Made by a program: the position numbers and the translations under genes. The notes beneath the pieces were generated by a model. The model was not told the origin of the DNA, did not search any database, and was given only the letters and a program-made list of their open reading frames with translations. This document shows, in pieces, positions 52,144 through 62,762 of a DNA stretch of 64,000 nt. This DNA comes from Closterium sp. Naga37s-1 (Eukaryota; Streptophyta; Zygnematophyceae; Desmidiales; Closteriaceae), in the NCBI GenBank assembly GCA_947471745.1, contig CANJKZ010001148.1, positions 1,065,001 to 1,129,000 on the forward strand. The letters are read 5' to 3'. Numbering within the stretch: position 1 is the stretch's first letter; each line of letters opens with the position of its first letter.

Positions 52144-52858
52144 AGCGGCAGTAGCAGCAGTAGCAGCAGAAGCAGCAGTAGCAGCAGAAGCAGCAGTAGC
52201 AGTAGAAGCAGCAGAAGCAGCAGGGCAGTGCGGCTCAGTAGGGCGGCGCGGCTCGGTAAGGCGGCGCGGCTAGACTGGGCGGCTCGGCTCGGCTGGGCGG
52301 CGCGGCTCGGTTGGGCGGCGCGGCTCGGCAGGGCGGCGCGGCTCGGCTGAGCGACGCGGCTCGGCTGGGCGGCGCGGGTGCTTATCAGGGGCGGGTGCAG
52401 GGCAGGGCCGCAGCTGGCGATTAGGTCAGGGCCGCGGTTGGGGCGGCAGCAGGGCAGGGCCGCGACTGGGGCGGCTGCAAGGCAGGGCCGCGACGGTGAG
52501 GCCGCAACAGCGGCTGCAGGTGCGTCAGCGGCAAGGCAGGGCCGCGACCGGTGCTGCAGGCATGACGGCGGCTGCAGGGTGGGGCGCGACAGTGGGGGCC
52601 GCGACGGTGGCGGCGATTAGGTCAGGGGCCGCGACTTGGGGCGGCAGGGCAGGGCCGCGACGTAGGGCGGCAGGAGAGGGCCGCGACTGGCGGCAAAGTA
52701 GGGCCGCGACGGGCGGCACGCAGGGCCGCGACGGGCGGCAAGCAGGGTCGCGACTAGCGCGACAGCAGGGCAGAGGCGCGCGACGGCGCAGGAGAGGCAG
52801 GCGCGACAGCGCGCTTCGGGCAGGCTAAACAGTTTCAGTGGTGGGCCCTAAAAAAAAC
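52144..52858 (-). repeat. Repetitive leader of copia D
   Basis: GCAGTAGCAGCAGAAGCAGC repeats (52150-52230), then GCGGCGCGGCTCGGCTGGGC repeats (52230-52375), then looser GCCGCGAC repeats to 52780, and GGGCCCACC near 52840. Confidence 0.75.
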
Positions 52859-52890
52859 GTTCCCACGGAGGGAACCTGCTCATAATACCA
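52859..52890 (-). promoter_or_regulatory. Copia D primer-binding site and hairpin
   Basis: Minus strand: TGGTATTATGAGC (52878-52890), AG, then GTTCCC-TCCGT-GGGAAC (52859-52875, 6-bp perfect stem). Confidence 0.7.
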
Positions 52891-53020
52891 TGTCAGAATA
52901 GGAACGAAGGAATGATTGACTAGCAAGCAGTTTGGGTACAAGTAGGAAACCTAGAAATGTTGTACCCTATATGAATTACCCCACTACAGCCTACATAGAC
53001 TATAGCATATAAGTTTGACA
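52891..53020 (-). repeat. 5' LTR of copia D
   Basis: 130 bp, TGTCAGAATA...AGTTTGACA. No partner LTR remains. Confidence 0.85.
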
Positions 53021-55113
53021 GTGCCCCGGGTTCTAACTCTATACGGTGATCGTGTGCCCGCTGAGGTGGCAGTCCCTCCGGTAAGTCATCGGGAAAAATC
53101 CACGGGTACCGTTTCAACAGTTCCTGCAGTTCGGGCGGTACCGCTGCCAACAGTTTCTTAAAATCGCTCGGCTGCTCTGCTTCTCATACCACTGCGATAT
53201 CCACCGCGTACATGTCAGCTCCAGCGGCGACAGCCCGTTTCATCGTGATGGCGTTGACGTAGACTGTGAAGACTCGGGCGACTGCCAGCGAGGTAGTTCA
53301 ACCCGTTACTTCGCACAGTGCATCTACCCGTCGTCCAGTCGATTCGTGGGTTATACCGTCGCAGCCAATCACGTCCCAGTAAAATGTCGTGCCCATCCAA
53401 TGTCGTCGTGAGCATTTCCTGTGTAAACCCGAAGTTCCTCCCGTAGCGGACTTTTACTCTCTCCACCTTCTCCCGTATGGCCAGCGGCGTGCCGTCAACT
53501 AAGCGTGCGTCTATCTCCGGTAAACACCGACTAAGTGTCAGTTGCAATTTCCGTACGGTCGGTGTATTAACTAAGCTGTGACATGCTCCTCCGTCTATAA
53601 AAATCTTCACTGCCGCTCCCGGTATTTTCCCGAGAATCAATCCGTCGCTGTACCCTCCTTATTCATCCGAGCCCGATCGATGGCGTGAATCGGTACTGTG
53701 ACTCGGTGAGGGTCGGTGAGGTTGGGCGAGCAGGCAGTCTCGTCAGTAGTTGGCCCAACTTCTACTGACTGCTGGCGTTTCCCTGCCTCTGAGACTCCCT
53801 CCCCTGCTCTGCTCCGCGGCGCCTTAGCTCCTCTGGGCATTCGCTTTTGCGATGGCCCGGCCTGTTGCAAGCAAAGCAGCGCCCCTTAAACGGCGCGGCA
53901 GCTGCATTCGTCGGAACGTCGTGTACGGTGGCGTGCTCGATCGGTCCCCGAGGGCGATGTCCGAGTAGGACCCCGGTCTCGGACGGCGCAAAATGTCGAT
54001 TTTCTCGGCGAGCACGAGGATCTAGTTAAAATTTGAGAGCCCGCGTAGCATGATTTCTTGCGAGATGTCCGGCTTCAGCCCTCCGACGTAACGGTCCACC
54101 CGCTCCGCTTCGTGCATGTAGCCGACTTGCTCGCATAATGCGAGAAAACCGCTCGTGTAGTCTTGAACTGATCCGAGCTGCCGCCAAGTGTCCCTGACGC
54201 GCCGAAATAGAAGCCGCGATCGGCTCGAAGCGCGCCCGAAGCCCTGCGCACCACGCATCCCACGTGCTGTACTGGGCGGTTTCGCAAAATGAACTCCAGG
54301 TGACAGCTGGGCCCATGGGCTCTTCCTCTTGTGACTGTGGCTCGTAGGCGTGTGGCGACGTCACGATGACTCGCCACCAGTCCATGGCGGGGCCCCTCAG
54401 CAGCAAAACAGCGTAGCGAATCTTCGCTGCGTCCGACTCGACGTAATTCGCGTCGAAGAAAACGTTTATAAGACCCACGATTGAACCGTCGGACCTCCAC
54501 GTTGGCTCGGATCGAAACAGGGCGGGCGCTGCGGCTTGAGTGGCATTGGTGCCATGATGTCGTGGCCGCCACTTGTTGCTGCAAACTCCACGTGTCGACG
54601 AGCTTCGCGAGGCTCACGCGGGCTTGGTGCGGCCCTATTTCTCTCCATGCCAGGCATCGATTGAGCGGCGCCATCACTGGCTGCGCCTGAGCGCAGTCCC
54701 ACGCAGTCGTGTTGCGTCGGTGTGCCTGATGAGATGACGATCGGTTCTTCTGATTGCGCAGGTGCATTTGCGGGTGCATGTGCTGGAGCATTCACCGTTG
54801 ATTGCTGGCGGGCGGAGTCGCGTTCCGCCGTAAGCGCCGCAATTTCGAGCGTGGAATCTTCGAGTTGGCGCACGAGACGGTCGAGTTGCTCCTGCGTCAG
54901 TGTCGCGATGTTGAATTCAGCCATGGCGGGGGTGTCGGGCAAGCTCAGCGAGAGCCTCTGTCGTGGCCGTGCGTGCTTACGAGAGAGCACTTCGAGCGGC
55001 GGTGCTTGTTTCGCTGAGAGACGTCTACCCCCTCAAAAAAAATGAGATAGTGGGGAAGCGAAGGTGTGGGTGTGGGTGCGGTCCGAGAAGAGATCGTAGG
55101 CTCTGATACCAAG
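53021..55113 (-). pseudogene. Gypsy-2 5' half: leader, Gag, protease, RT start
   Basis: Gag starts near 54924 (MAEFNIATLTQEQLDRLVRQ, predicted coiled coil), reads PLKPQRPPCFDPSQRGGPTV, then loses frame near 54478 and continues NVFFDANYVESDAAKIRYAV, GPAMDWWRVIV and WDAWCAGLRARFEP. A zinc-knuckle region lies near 53830-53880. Protease has KIFIDGGACHSLVNTPTV and ILLGRDWLRRYNPRIDW. The RT start (YPWIFPDDLPEGLPPQRAHD) is cut by copia D at 53020. The primer-binding site at 55100-55111 is a perfect TGGTATCAGAGC on the minus strand. About 80 % similar by eye to gypsy-1, so a separate copy of the same family. Confidence 0.8.
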
Positions 55114-55120
55114 TGTTACG
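55114..55120 (-). mobile_element. Inner end of the gypsy-2 LTR
   Basis: TGTTACG, the last 7 bp of the gypsy-2 5' LTR (minus strand CGTAACA), two bases from its primer-binding site. TTACG is also the target duplication of copia E. Confidence 0.7.
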
Positions 55121-55247
55121 TGAGAAGAAACAAGAGTGGATGAACTATGAATGAAGTGGGTACAAGTACTAACCCTAATTGGGTTGTACCCCCTATGGGA
55201 TACCCCACTACAGCCTACACAAAAGTATAAGCTATAACGTTCTGACA
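55121..55247 (-). repeat. 3' LTR of copia E
   Basis: 127 bp; one difference from 62321-62447. Confidence 0.95.
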
Positions 55248-55461
55248 CACCCCCATAGGCAAAGTGGGGGAGAACAAGGGGTCACAAGACCAGTCAAGCA
55301 AAGCAAAGCAAGGCAAGCTCAGGGTGGATCACAACGTCACCACACATTCTGAGCACAAGTTCAAGGCCAGAAGGCCAGTTCACATGCAGGAGTACATATA
55401 TATATAGATAAGGCTAGACAAGCAAGAGCAGGGATATATATATGTAACAGTACAAGCAAGG
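55248..55461 (-). promoter_or_regulatory. Structured 3' UTR of copia E
   Basis: Terminal hairpin CCCCCA-CTTTGCCTA-TGGGGG beside the LTR, one GGTC-TTGT-GACC stem, and a second stem changed to GGCC-TTCT-GGCC that still pairs. Confidence 0.65.
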
Positions 55462-58400
55462 TCAAGGGGTGAGCAAGTGAGGCAAGACAGGGACAAGACC
55501 CAGCTGAGTGCAGAAGCGCTGATGATCACAAGGCGGAAGTGCCTTGGTGAAGACATCAGCAGTGTTGGCCTCAGAGGCCACATACGCAAGCCGCAACTGA
55601 CCACGCTGCTGTAGCTCACGAGCAAGGAAGTAGCGAAGAGCAATGTGCTTAGTTCTGTGCTCCAGTCTCTGCTCTCGACACAAGGCCAGCATGGCCTTGT
55701 TGTCTACGTACAGGACTGGAGGAGAACGAGGCGGCTCTCCAAGGTCGGTCAGCAGGTAGGCGAGCCAGCGAAGCTCCTGGGCAGCCATGGCCCCAGCGTA
55801 GATCTCAGCCTCACAACTGGAGCCGAGAACAGAAGACGAGCGAGTAGCCCGCCACGAAACAGAGCCGGAACCGAGGCTGAAAGTGTAACCCTGTGACGAC
55901 CGCTGCGTAGCCTGGTCGTCAGCCCAAGAAGCGTCCGCGTGCCCAGTGAGGACCACTGGACTCCGCCCTCCAAGCACTAGCCCCATGCCCGACGTACTGC
56001 ACAAGTAGCGCAACACCCTCTTCGCAGCAGCCATGTGCTCTGGTCGGTGCCTCCCAGGAGCAACATAGCGTGCAAGAATGCTAAGAGGGTATGCAAGGTC
56101 AGGTCGTGTGCAGGTCATCAGGTACATGAGGCAGCCAACAAGCTCTGGATACGGGCCACTCGACTCTACGGACTCATCCGAAGGCAGAGCTGAGAGTGAG
56201 TGGCGAGTAGGCAGAGGAGTGGCCTGAGGCGAGGAGTACGTGAAGCCGAAGCGCTGAAGGACCTGCTGCACCATGTGTGACTGAGTCAGGGTAATGGTGC
56301 GGCGTGCTCTGTCCTGGGTGATCTGCAAGCCAAGGTAGCTGCGCAGTTCACCCAGGTCTGTGCACGTGTGTCTCTTCTGCAGCTCGGACTTCACGTGGGC
56401 GAGTCCAGTAGTGTCAGCTGTGGCAAAGACTAAGTCGTCGACGTACACGAGGATGTAGAACGGTGGCAGAGAGGTGTCGGTGCGCAGAAACAGCGACGGG
56501 TCGGCAGTAGAAGGAGCAAACCCAAGAGCCGCAAGCGTAGTCCTCAGTGTGTCGTGCCACTCACGTGGCGCCTGGCGGAGACCGTAGACTGGACGCCGGA
56601 GACTCCACTGGGTACCAGGAGGGAAAGACCCAGTGAAGCCAGGTGGGCGGCGCAGCCAGATCTCCTCGTGCAGGCTGCCCTGCAAGAAAGCAGTGCTGAA
56701 GTCGAGAGAGTGCAGCTCGTAGTCACGGTGAGCAGCAACGTGTAGCAGTACCCGAAGAGTGGTCATCTTCGGGGTGGGGGAGAAGGTCTGAAAGTAGTCA
56801 ACTCCCTGCCGCTAACTGAAGCCACGAGCCACGTAACGAGCCTTGAAGACAGGCGGAGAACCCGGCGGCCGCTTCACCCTGAAGATCCACATGCCACTGA
56901 CGATGTTCGCCCCAGGAGGGGGGACAGCGTCAACGTAGGTGCCTGTGGACTTCCAGGAAGCCATCTCTGCATCCATAGCTGCCTGCCACTGAGAGGAGTA
57001 GGGACCCTCTATCGCCTCCGCGTAAGAGCGCGGAGTCGGGATGTCAAGTGCATCCGGGTCTCCCTCAGGGGTAAGCAGTACGGACACGAGATGAGGTGAA
57101 GCAGCTGCCAGACACTGGAACTCCTCCTGCGTGTCCTCAAGGACGTCCGTGCCAAGGGCACACTCACCCCCGACGGACGGAGGACAGACAGACTCAGACT
57201 CAGCAACAAGACTAGCAGCGTAGTCTAGGCGACAGCGAGCAGCAAAGTCGACGAGCTCAGCAACTAGGGCAGACGCAGCAGTAGACTCGAAAGAAGGGTC
57301 AGTGACGACAGTAGCAAGGAGACGCGTGACAGTAGGACTGGCAGCACGAAGAGAGTCCGACTCCGGGTCGGGAAGAGCAGGAAGGGAGGACTCAGGAGGA
57401 GAAGGCAAAGGGGCACGCAGAGGAGCAGTGGACGGACGCAGAGACATCCGGTGCGTGCCAGGGACAGGAGGAGGACGCGGACGCGAACCACGACCACTAG
57501 CGCGAGCAGTACGGACAGGCGACGCAGGGCGAGACGCAGGCTCACGACGCTCAGTAAGACCTCCAGTAGGACCAGTGTAGGGAGAAGGAGCAGGCAAAGG
57601 GGAGGTAGGCTGTAGCTGTGACTGCGACGGGACAGGCTGTGGACCCTCCAAGGGAGGAGGAGGACCAGCAGAAGGCGGAAGACCAAGAACCTGCTGCAGG
57701 AGTGGAACGAAGTACGGTCGAGGCCGCGTAGCGACGCCAGAAACAGCAGGGACAGCACCAGTACCCCCAGTAGGAGCACCCGCTCCAGCAGCACCTCCAG
57801 CAGCTCCACCAGTGGTAGTCGCAGCGCCAACACCCTCAGCAGCACCAGCTCCAGTCGAACCTGCAGGCCCAGCAGCTCCAGTACTCCCAGTACGAGCACC
57901 TCCGGGACCCGCAACAGCAGCACCCTCAGTAGCCGAAGAACCTCCAGCACCAGCAGCACGGCTCCAGCGCCGGGCAAACCACTCGCGCAGCTCGTGTGGA
58001 GAGAGTGGCTCCCGACGAGACGAAGCACGCGGAGAACCTCCAGGCGGAGGACCTCCAGGCTCAGCACCCCCAGACCCAGCACCCCCAGGCGTAGCACCCC
58101 CACACTCAGCACCCCCAGGCTCAGCACCCCCAGGCTCAGCACCCCCAGGCGTAGCACCCCCAGACTCAGCACCCCCAGGCTCAGCACCTCCAGGCTCAGC
58201 ACCCCCAGTCTCAGCACCCCTAGGCTCAGCACCCTCAGCAGCACCAGAGTCACCAGTGACCTCGACAGGCTCGACTGCGTCTACCTGGGACACACCTGAA
58301 GGGGCAGGACCCTGAGGGGGGAGGGGGTCTACCGGGGGGGGACCTGGTACAAGGAAGAGCGGGGGCGGGGGGAGGGACGGAGTGCGGTAGGGGAAGAGGC

Positions 58401-61344
58401 GGTAGTAGGGGACCGACTCGTCGAACGTGACGTCCTGGGAGGACAGAACACGGCGAGAGGTGGGGTGGTAGAACTGCCACCCAGGCGCGTCGGGGGGGAA
58501 CCCCAGGAAGACGCAAGGAGCAGCACGAGGGGACAGCTTGTCCGCAGACAAGTCGCGGACAAACGCCCGAGATCCCCAGACCCGGAACGCCGACGCATCG
58601 CCAACCTTCCCCGTCCACAGCAAGGCTGGGGAGGTCTCCGGCGTGGAGACCCTAGGGTGAAGGTTGATCTGATGCGCCGCGTACCTCACCGCAAACGGCC
58701 ACAGAAAATGGGGGGCAGCCGCATGCATCATAGACGTACGAGCGACGTCCATGACCATGCCAATGCGGCGCTCAGCAATCCCATTTTGCTGCGGAGAGTC
58801 CGGAAGCGTGAAGGTCTGACGGATGCCTCGTGCACGACAGTAGGCTCGCAGAAGGCCAGAGGAGAACTCCCCGCCTCTGTCCGAGTGCAGACGCAGAACA
58901 GGAAAGTCGGAGCCAAAGCTCTGTCTGAGCTGGAGACGAGCTGCGCGGATCCAGTCGATCAGCACCTCAGTGACATCACCCTTGCTGCGCAAGGGGAAGA
59001 CTGCGGTGTAACGCGAGTAGTCGTCAACAACGAGTAGGAAGTAGCGCTCGTGACCCTGCCCACGGACGCGGGCTGGGCCCCACACGTCCATGTGAAGCGT
59101 CTGCAACGGGGCCTCTGTCGGAGGAAACTGGGAGGAGTGAGGGGCAGCACGCTGGCGCCCCTCGACACAGGGGACACAGGTAGGGCCAGGGCCCTGAGGA
59201 AGGGGAGGGAGGGACCGGGGGAGACCAGACACTAGAAGACGGGAGGCCATGCCTCTGAGCCGAAGCAGAGAGGGGTGACCAAGACGGTGATGCCAGAGGA
59301 GAGTCTCGTGAGACAGGAGACGACACGAACAGGGGGCAGACTCAGGACCAGACCTGGACGCTCCAGCAAACACCCGACCCGACGAAGCGACTCTACCAGA
59401 CTCAGTAACGGGAGGAGACGCAGTGGTCAGTGTGTACAGGCTCGACCCCGGCTGACGGGTAAACGTAGCCAGGTGTCGGCCTGTGCTAGCCTCTGTACAG
59501 TGCGTCACCCGCTGACGCGCAGGAGTGAACTGGTGTACACCCGCATCCTGGAGGTCAGCACCACTCACCAGGTTCGTAGAGAACGAGGGGAGGTAGAGAC
59601 CAGACAGGGTGCCAGAGGGAGCCGCCGGACACGGGAGGACTGTGGAGAAGCGAGACAGGACAGGACCCCCAGAGGGGTCAGCCAGAGACACTGCAACCGG
59701 CCGACTCAGCGGTGTGAGTGTGGTGCGGTCCCGAAAGAAGGAGCGAGACGCCCCAGAGTCAAGGGTGAAGGTGAGGGAGGCCGAAGCCGACGTAGAACCT
59801 GAGAGCGCAGACTCACCAGTACCTGAGGACGCAGACACACGGGCACCTAGAGCAGCAGCGTCGCAAGCACCTAGGGCAGCAGCCTCACCAGGACCTAGCG
59901 CAGCAGTCTCAATGCCCGGATCGGGCGGGAAACACCGGTAACAGTCACCCTCATCACTAATAGACACAGCATACATGGCAGAGAGAATAGCATCAAAGTC
60001 AAGATCATAGATGGCAACACCCGCCCTGGACAGCTCGCCCCAGCGAGGGATCTCTGAGGCCTCCGGGAACTGGTGACGCCACGCGTCCGTCAGGCGGCCA
60101 AAGCAGCGCTGGGTGGGGTGGGCACCCCCACACTGCTCACCCGCACGGTCGCCGGTGCGCAAAACGTAGGAGCACGGACCAAAACCCCCACCCCGCTGAC
60201 GCGCAGTGTACCACTCACGAAGCTGCTGAGGGGACAGGGTGTCACGACCACTCTGCTGCTGCTGGCGCGAGCCACCACCGGAGCCACTCCTCTGCGAAGA
60301 CCCGCGACCAGCACCACCGCCACCCCCGCCGCCTCCGCCGCCTCCGCCGCCTCCGCTACTGCCGCCGCCTCCGCCTCCGCCTCCACCGCCGCCTCCTCCG
60401 CCACCTCCGCTCCCACCGCCACCGCCGCCGCCACCTCCGCCTCCACTGCCGCCACCGACCCCTCCACCCCCACCTCCACTCCCACCGCCACCCCCACTCC
60501 CCCCACTGCCGCCACCTCCACCTCCACCGCCCCCGCTCGCTCCTCCAGCGCCCTTGCCCCCCTTGCCCTTGCCAGAGCGGCGTCTCCCGCTAGGGGCAGA
60601 CGCCACACCGACCGACTCAAGACCAAGGAGGTCGGCCGCAGCAGCAGAGGCAACAGAGGGCAGAAGGGGGGGGGGGGAACACCCCTCAAAGATGGGGGTG
60701 CGCGGGTCACCACGAGAGGCCCCTACAGCGACTATGCTCTTCTCGGCCGCTAGGAGGGACTTCTCGAGGAGGTCAACAGTGAGAGTGGTGGGACAGACAG
60801 AGAGAAAGTGGTCCCTGACTACGCGAAGGGAGTCAGGAAAGCGAGTGACTATGTAGTAAAGAGTGATGTACATGGGGGGGGGGTTCTTGGCGCAGAAGTC
60901 AGGAGGGAGTGCAGCGCGGTAGCGAGTGTCACTAGTGCGGAGGTGCGTAATGAGGTCAGCGACTGTGGGAAAGGAAGCAAGGTCAGGAAAGAGGTACGGT
61001 AGCATGAGACGGCTCAGTGCAGCAGTGGCAGGGGAGGAGTGGCGCGCAACTACAATGTCGTACAAGGTCTGAGCACTCTTGTACTGACTAAAGCGCGCAC
61101 GCTCTGAGGTAGGGAGGTGGCGACGCACAGCAAGACGTGCAGCAGCGTCGCGCGTGGCCCACTGGGAGCGAACAGTGGCGTCAGCATCAGCAGCAGGGGC
61201 AGTGGAGGCGCCAGAGGTGAGGTCAAAGAGAGAGAGGCCGTCTGCCCTATCGCACTGTAAGAACAGCTGCAGGTCATCTACCCAGACCTCAAAGTCAATG
61301 GCCCGACCCTCACCGTCAAAGACGAGAACACTAGGGGTAGCCAT
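55462..61344 (-). pseudogene. Copia E Gag-Pol, one nonsense codon (1960 codons)
   Basis: Near-complete polyprotein. MATPSVLVFDGEGRAIDFEV (start 61344), Gag core SRLMLPYLFPDLASFPTVAD, a Gly-rich tract of more than 90 residues, QQLREWYTARQ, knuckle CSYVLRTGDRAGEQCGGAHP, protease LDSGASRSFFRD. Integrase has HMDVWGPARVRG, HSDRGGEFSSGL and QQNGIAERRIGM; the linker has PGGAE repeats and HELREWFARRW. RT begins VFKARYVARGFS and hits TAG at 56812-56814 where relatives have CAG. The same frame then reads on through YVDD (ILVYVDDLVFA) and RNase H to VPVLPHLLTP. A single C-to-T change thus separates it from an intact element. Confidence 0.9.
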
Positions 61345-62291
61345 GACCCTAGACGACTGGCAGCGCAAACAGTAGGGTGAGGGCAGTGCAGTGAAAAGGC
61401 GCTGTGCTCACCAGACTGGGCAGGTCGGGCGGCCCGGAAGGAGGGCGGCGCGGCGGCTCGGCGGCTCAGCTGCTGAGCGGCTCGGCGGGTCGGCGGCTCG
61501 GCTGCTGGGCGGCTCGGCTGCTGGGCGGCTCGGCTGCTGGGCGGCTCGGCTGCTGGGCGGCTCGGCTGCTGGGCGGCTCGGCTGCAGGGCGGCTCGGCTG
61601 CCGGGCGGCTCGGCTGCTCTGCTGTCGGGCGGCTCGGTTGTGCTGCTGAAGGGCGGCACGGCGGTCAGCTGCTCGGCCGGGTGAGACGGCTCGGGCGGCT
61701 AGGGTGGCGGGCGGCGCTGCAGCAGGTGACGGGGCCGAGAGCAAGGTGGCGGGGCCGCAGGTAGGGTGGCGGGGCCGCCGAGTGAGGCAGCGGGGCCGCT
61801 AGGTAGGGCGGCGGGGCCGCTAGGTAGGGCGGCGGGGCCGCAGGTAGGGTAGGGCGGCGACGAGCCAGGCGGCGACGGGCCGGGACAGGCGGCGCATGGG
61901 CCACAACGGGCGGCGACGGGCCGGGGGAGGCGGCGCACGGGCCGCGACGGGCGGCGACGGGCCGGGCGGCGACGGGCCGCGACGAGCGGCGACGGGCCGG
62001 GACAGGCGGCGCACGGGCCGCGTCGGGCCGCGTCAGGTGGCGACGGGCCGGGACAGGCGGCGCAGGGGCCGCGTCGCACGGGACGGGCGGCTCACGTGGT
62101 CGGGGCGGGCGTCAAAAGGGCGGCGGGCGGGCCGCGTAGGGTGGCGACGGGCCGCTAAGGGCGGCGACGGCCGAGCAAGGGCGGCTCGAGGGAGGCCGCG
62201 ACGGTAGAGAGAGGACCCGAGGCGCGACTCGGGCCTAAGCGGAGCGCGCTTCGGGCAGAAAAAAAAATTTCGATGGTGGGCCCTAGGATCA
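61345..62291 (-). repeat. Repetitive leader of copia E
   Basis: GGCGGCTCGGCTGCTG repeats (61440-61620), then GCGGGGCCGC and GGCGACGGGCCG repeats to about 62200, and the GGGCCCACC box at 62275-62283. Confidence 0.75.
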
Positions 62292-62320
62292 GTTCCCACT
62301 AGGGAACCTGCTCGATACCA
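62292..62320 (-). promoter_or_regulatory. Copia E primer-binding site and hairpin
   Basis: Minus strand: TGGTATCGAGC (62310-62320), AG, then GTTCCC-TAGT-GGGAAC (62292-62307, 6-bp perfect stem). Confidence 0.75.
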
Positions 62321-62447
62321 TGAGAAGAAACAAGAGTGGATGAACTATGAATGAAGTGGGTACAAGTACTAACCCTAATTGGGTTGTACCCCCTATGGGA
62401 TACCCCACTACAGCTTACACAAAAGTATAAGCTATAACGTTCTGACA
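62321..62447 (-). repeat. 5' LTR of copia E
   Basis: 127 bp; pairs with 55121-55247. Confidence 0.95.
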
Positions 62448-62760
62448 TTACGAGTGCAATGGAGTGAGCGAACGAGAATTGCACTATCGAAGCAAGAGTA
62501 CAATGAGCGAAAGCATGAGCGAATAATATAAAGCGAAACTACAGTGGTAACAGTCATGCGAGAAAATGGGGTGCGCGACGGGCCTGGCGCCGAGGTTGGG
62601 AATTGTCGAGGCGAAGGTCCGGAGCGCGGGTTACCGACCGAACCGTGAGGTTGGGTCGCGGCGTGAACAGTGGCGGGAACAGTAGTCGAGGCGAGTGGTA
62701 ACGGTTTACTGTTGGGTGCTGTTGGCAGGAATAGTGGTGTACGCGCTGAGGAGGGGCGCT
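62448..62760 (-). mobile_element. Outer part of the gypsy-2 5' LTR (outer boundary approximate)
   Basis: Continues the gypsy-2 LTR interrupted by copia E. The first 90 or so bases (GAGTGCAATGG, GAATTGCACTATCG, GAGCGAAAGCATGAGCGAAT) match the gypsy-1 LTR at 30592-30700. The outer end is somewhere near the start of the inverted-repeat element at 62763. Confidence 0.6.
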
Positions 62761-62762
62761 AA

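Larger units (their letters stand above)
49782..53020 (-). mobile_element. Copia element D, 3'-truncated
   Basis: Retains the 5' LTR (52891-53020, 130 bp), leader, Gag, protease and part of integrase. The rest of pol and the 3' LTR are lost at the junction near 49782. The right side abuts gypsy-2 within the RT start (...HRIELEPGA). Confidence 0.85.
55121..62447 (-). mobile_element. Copia element E, full length
   Basis: 7327 bp. LTRs 62321-62447 and 55121-55247 (127 bp) differ at one position (CAGCTTACAC / CAGCCTACAC). Target duplication TTACG (55116-55120 and 62448-62452). Inserted 7 bp inside the gypsy-2 LTR. Confidence 0.95.
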
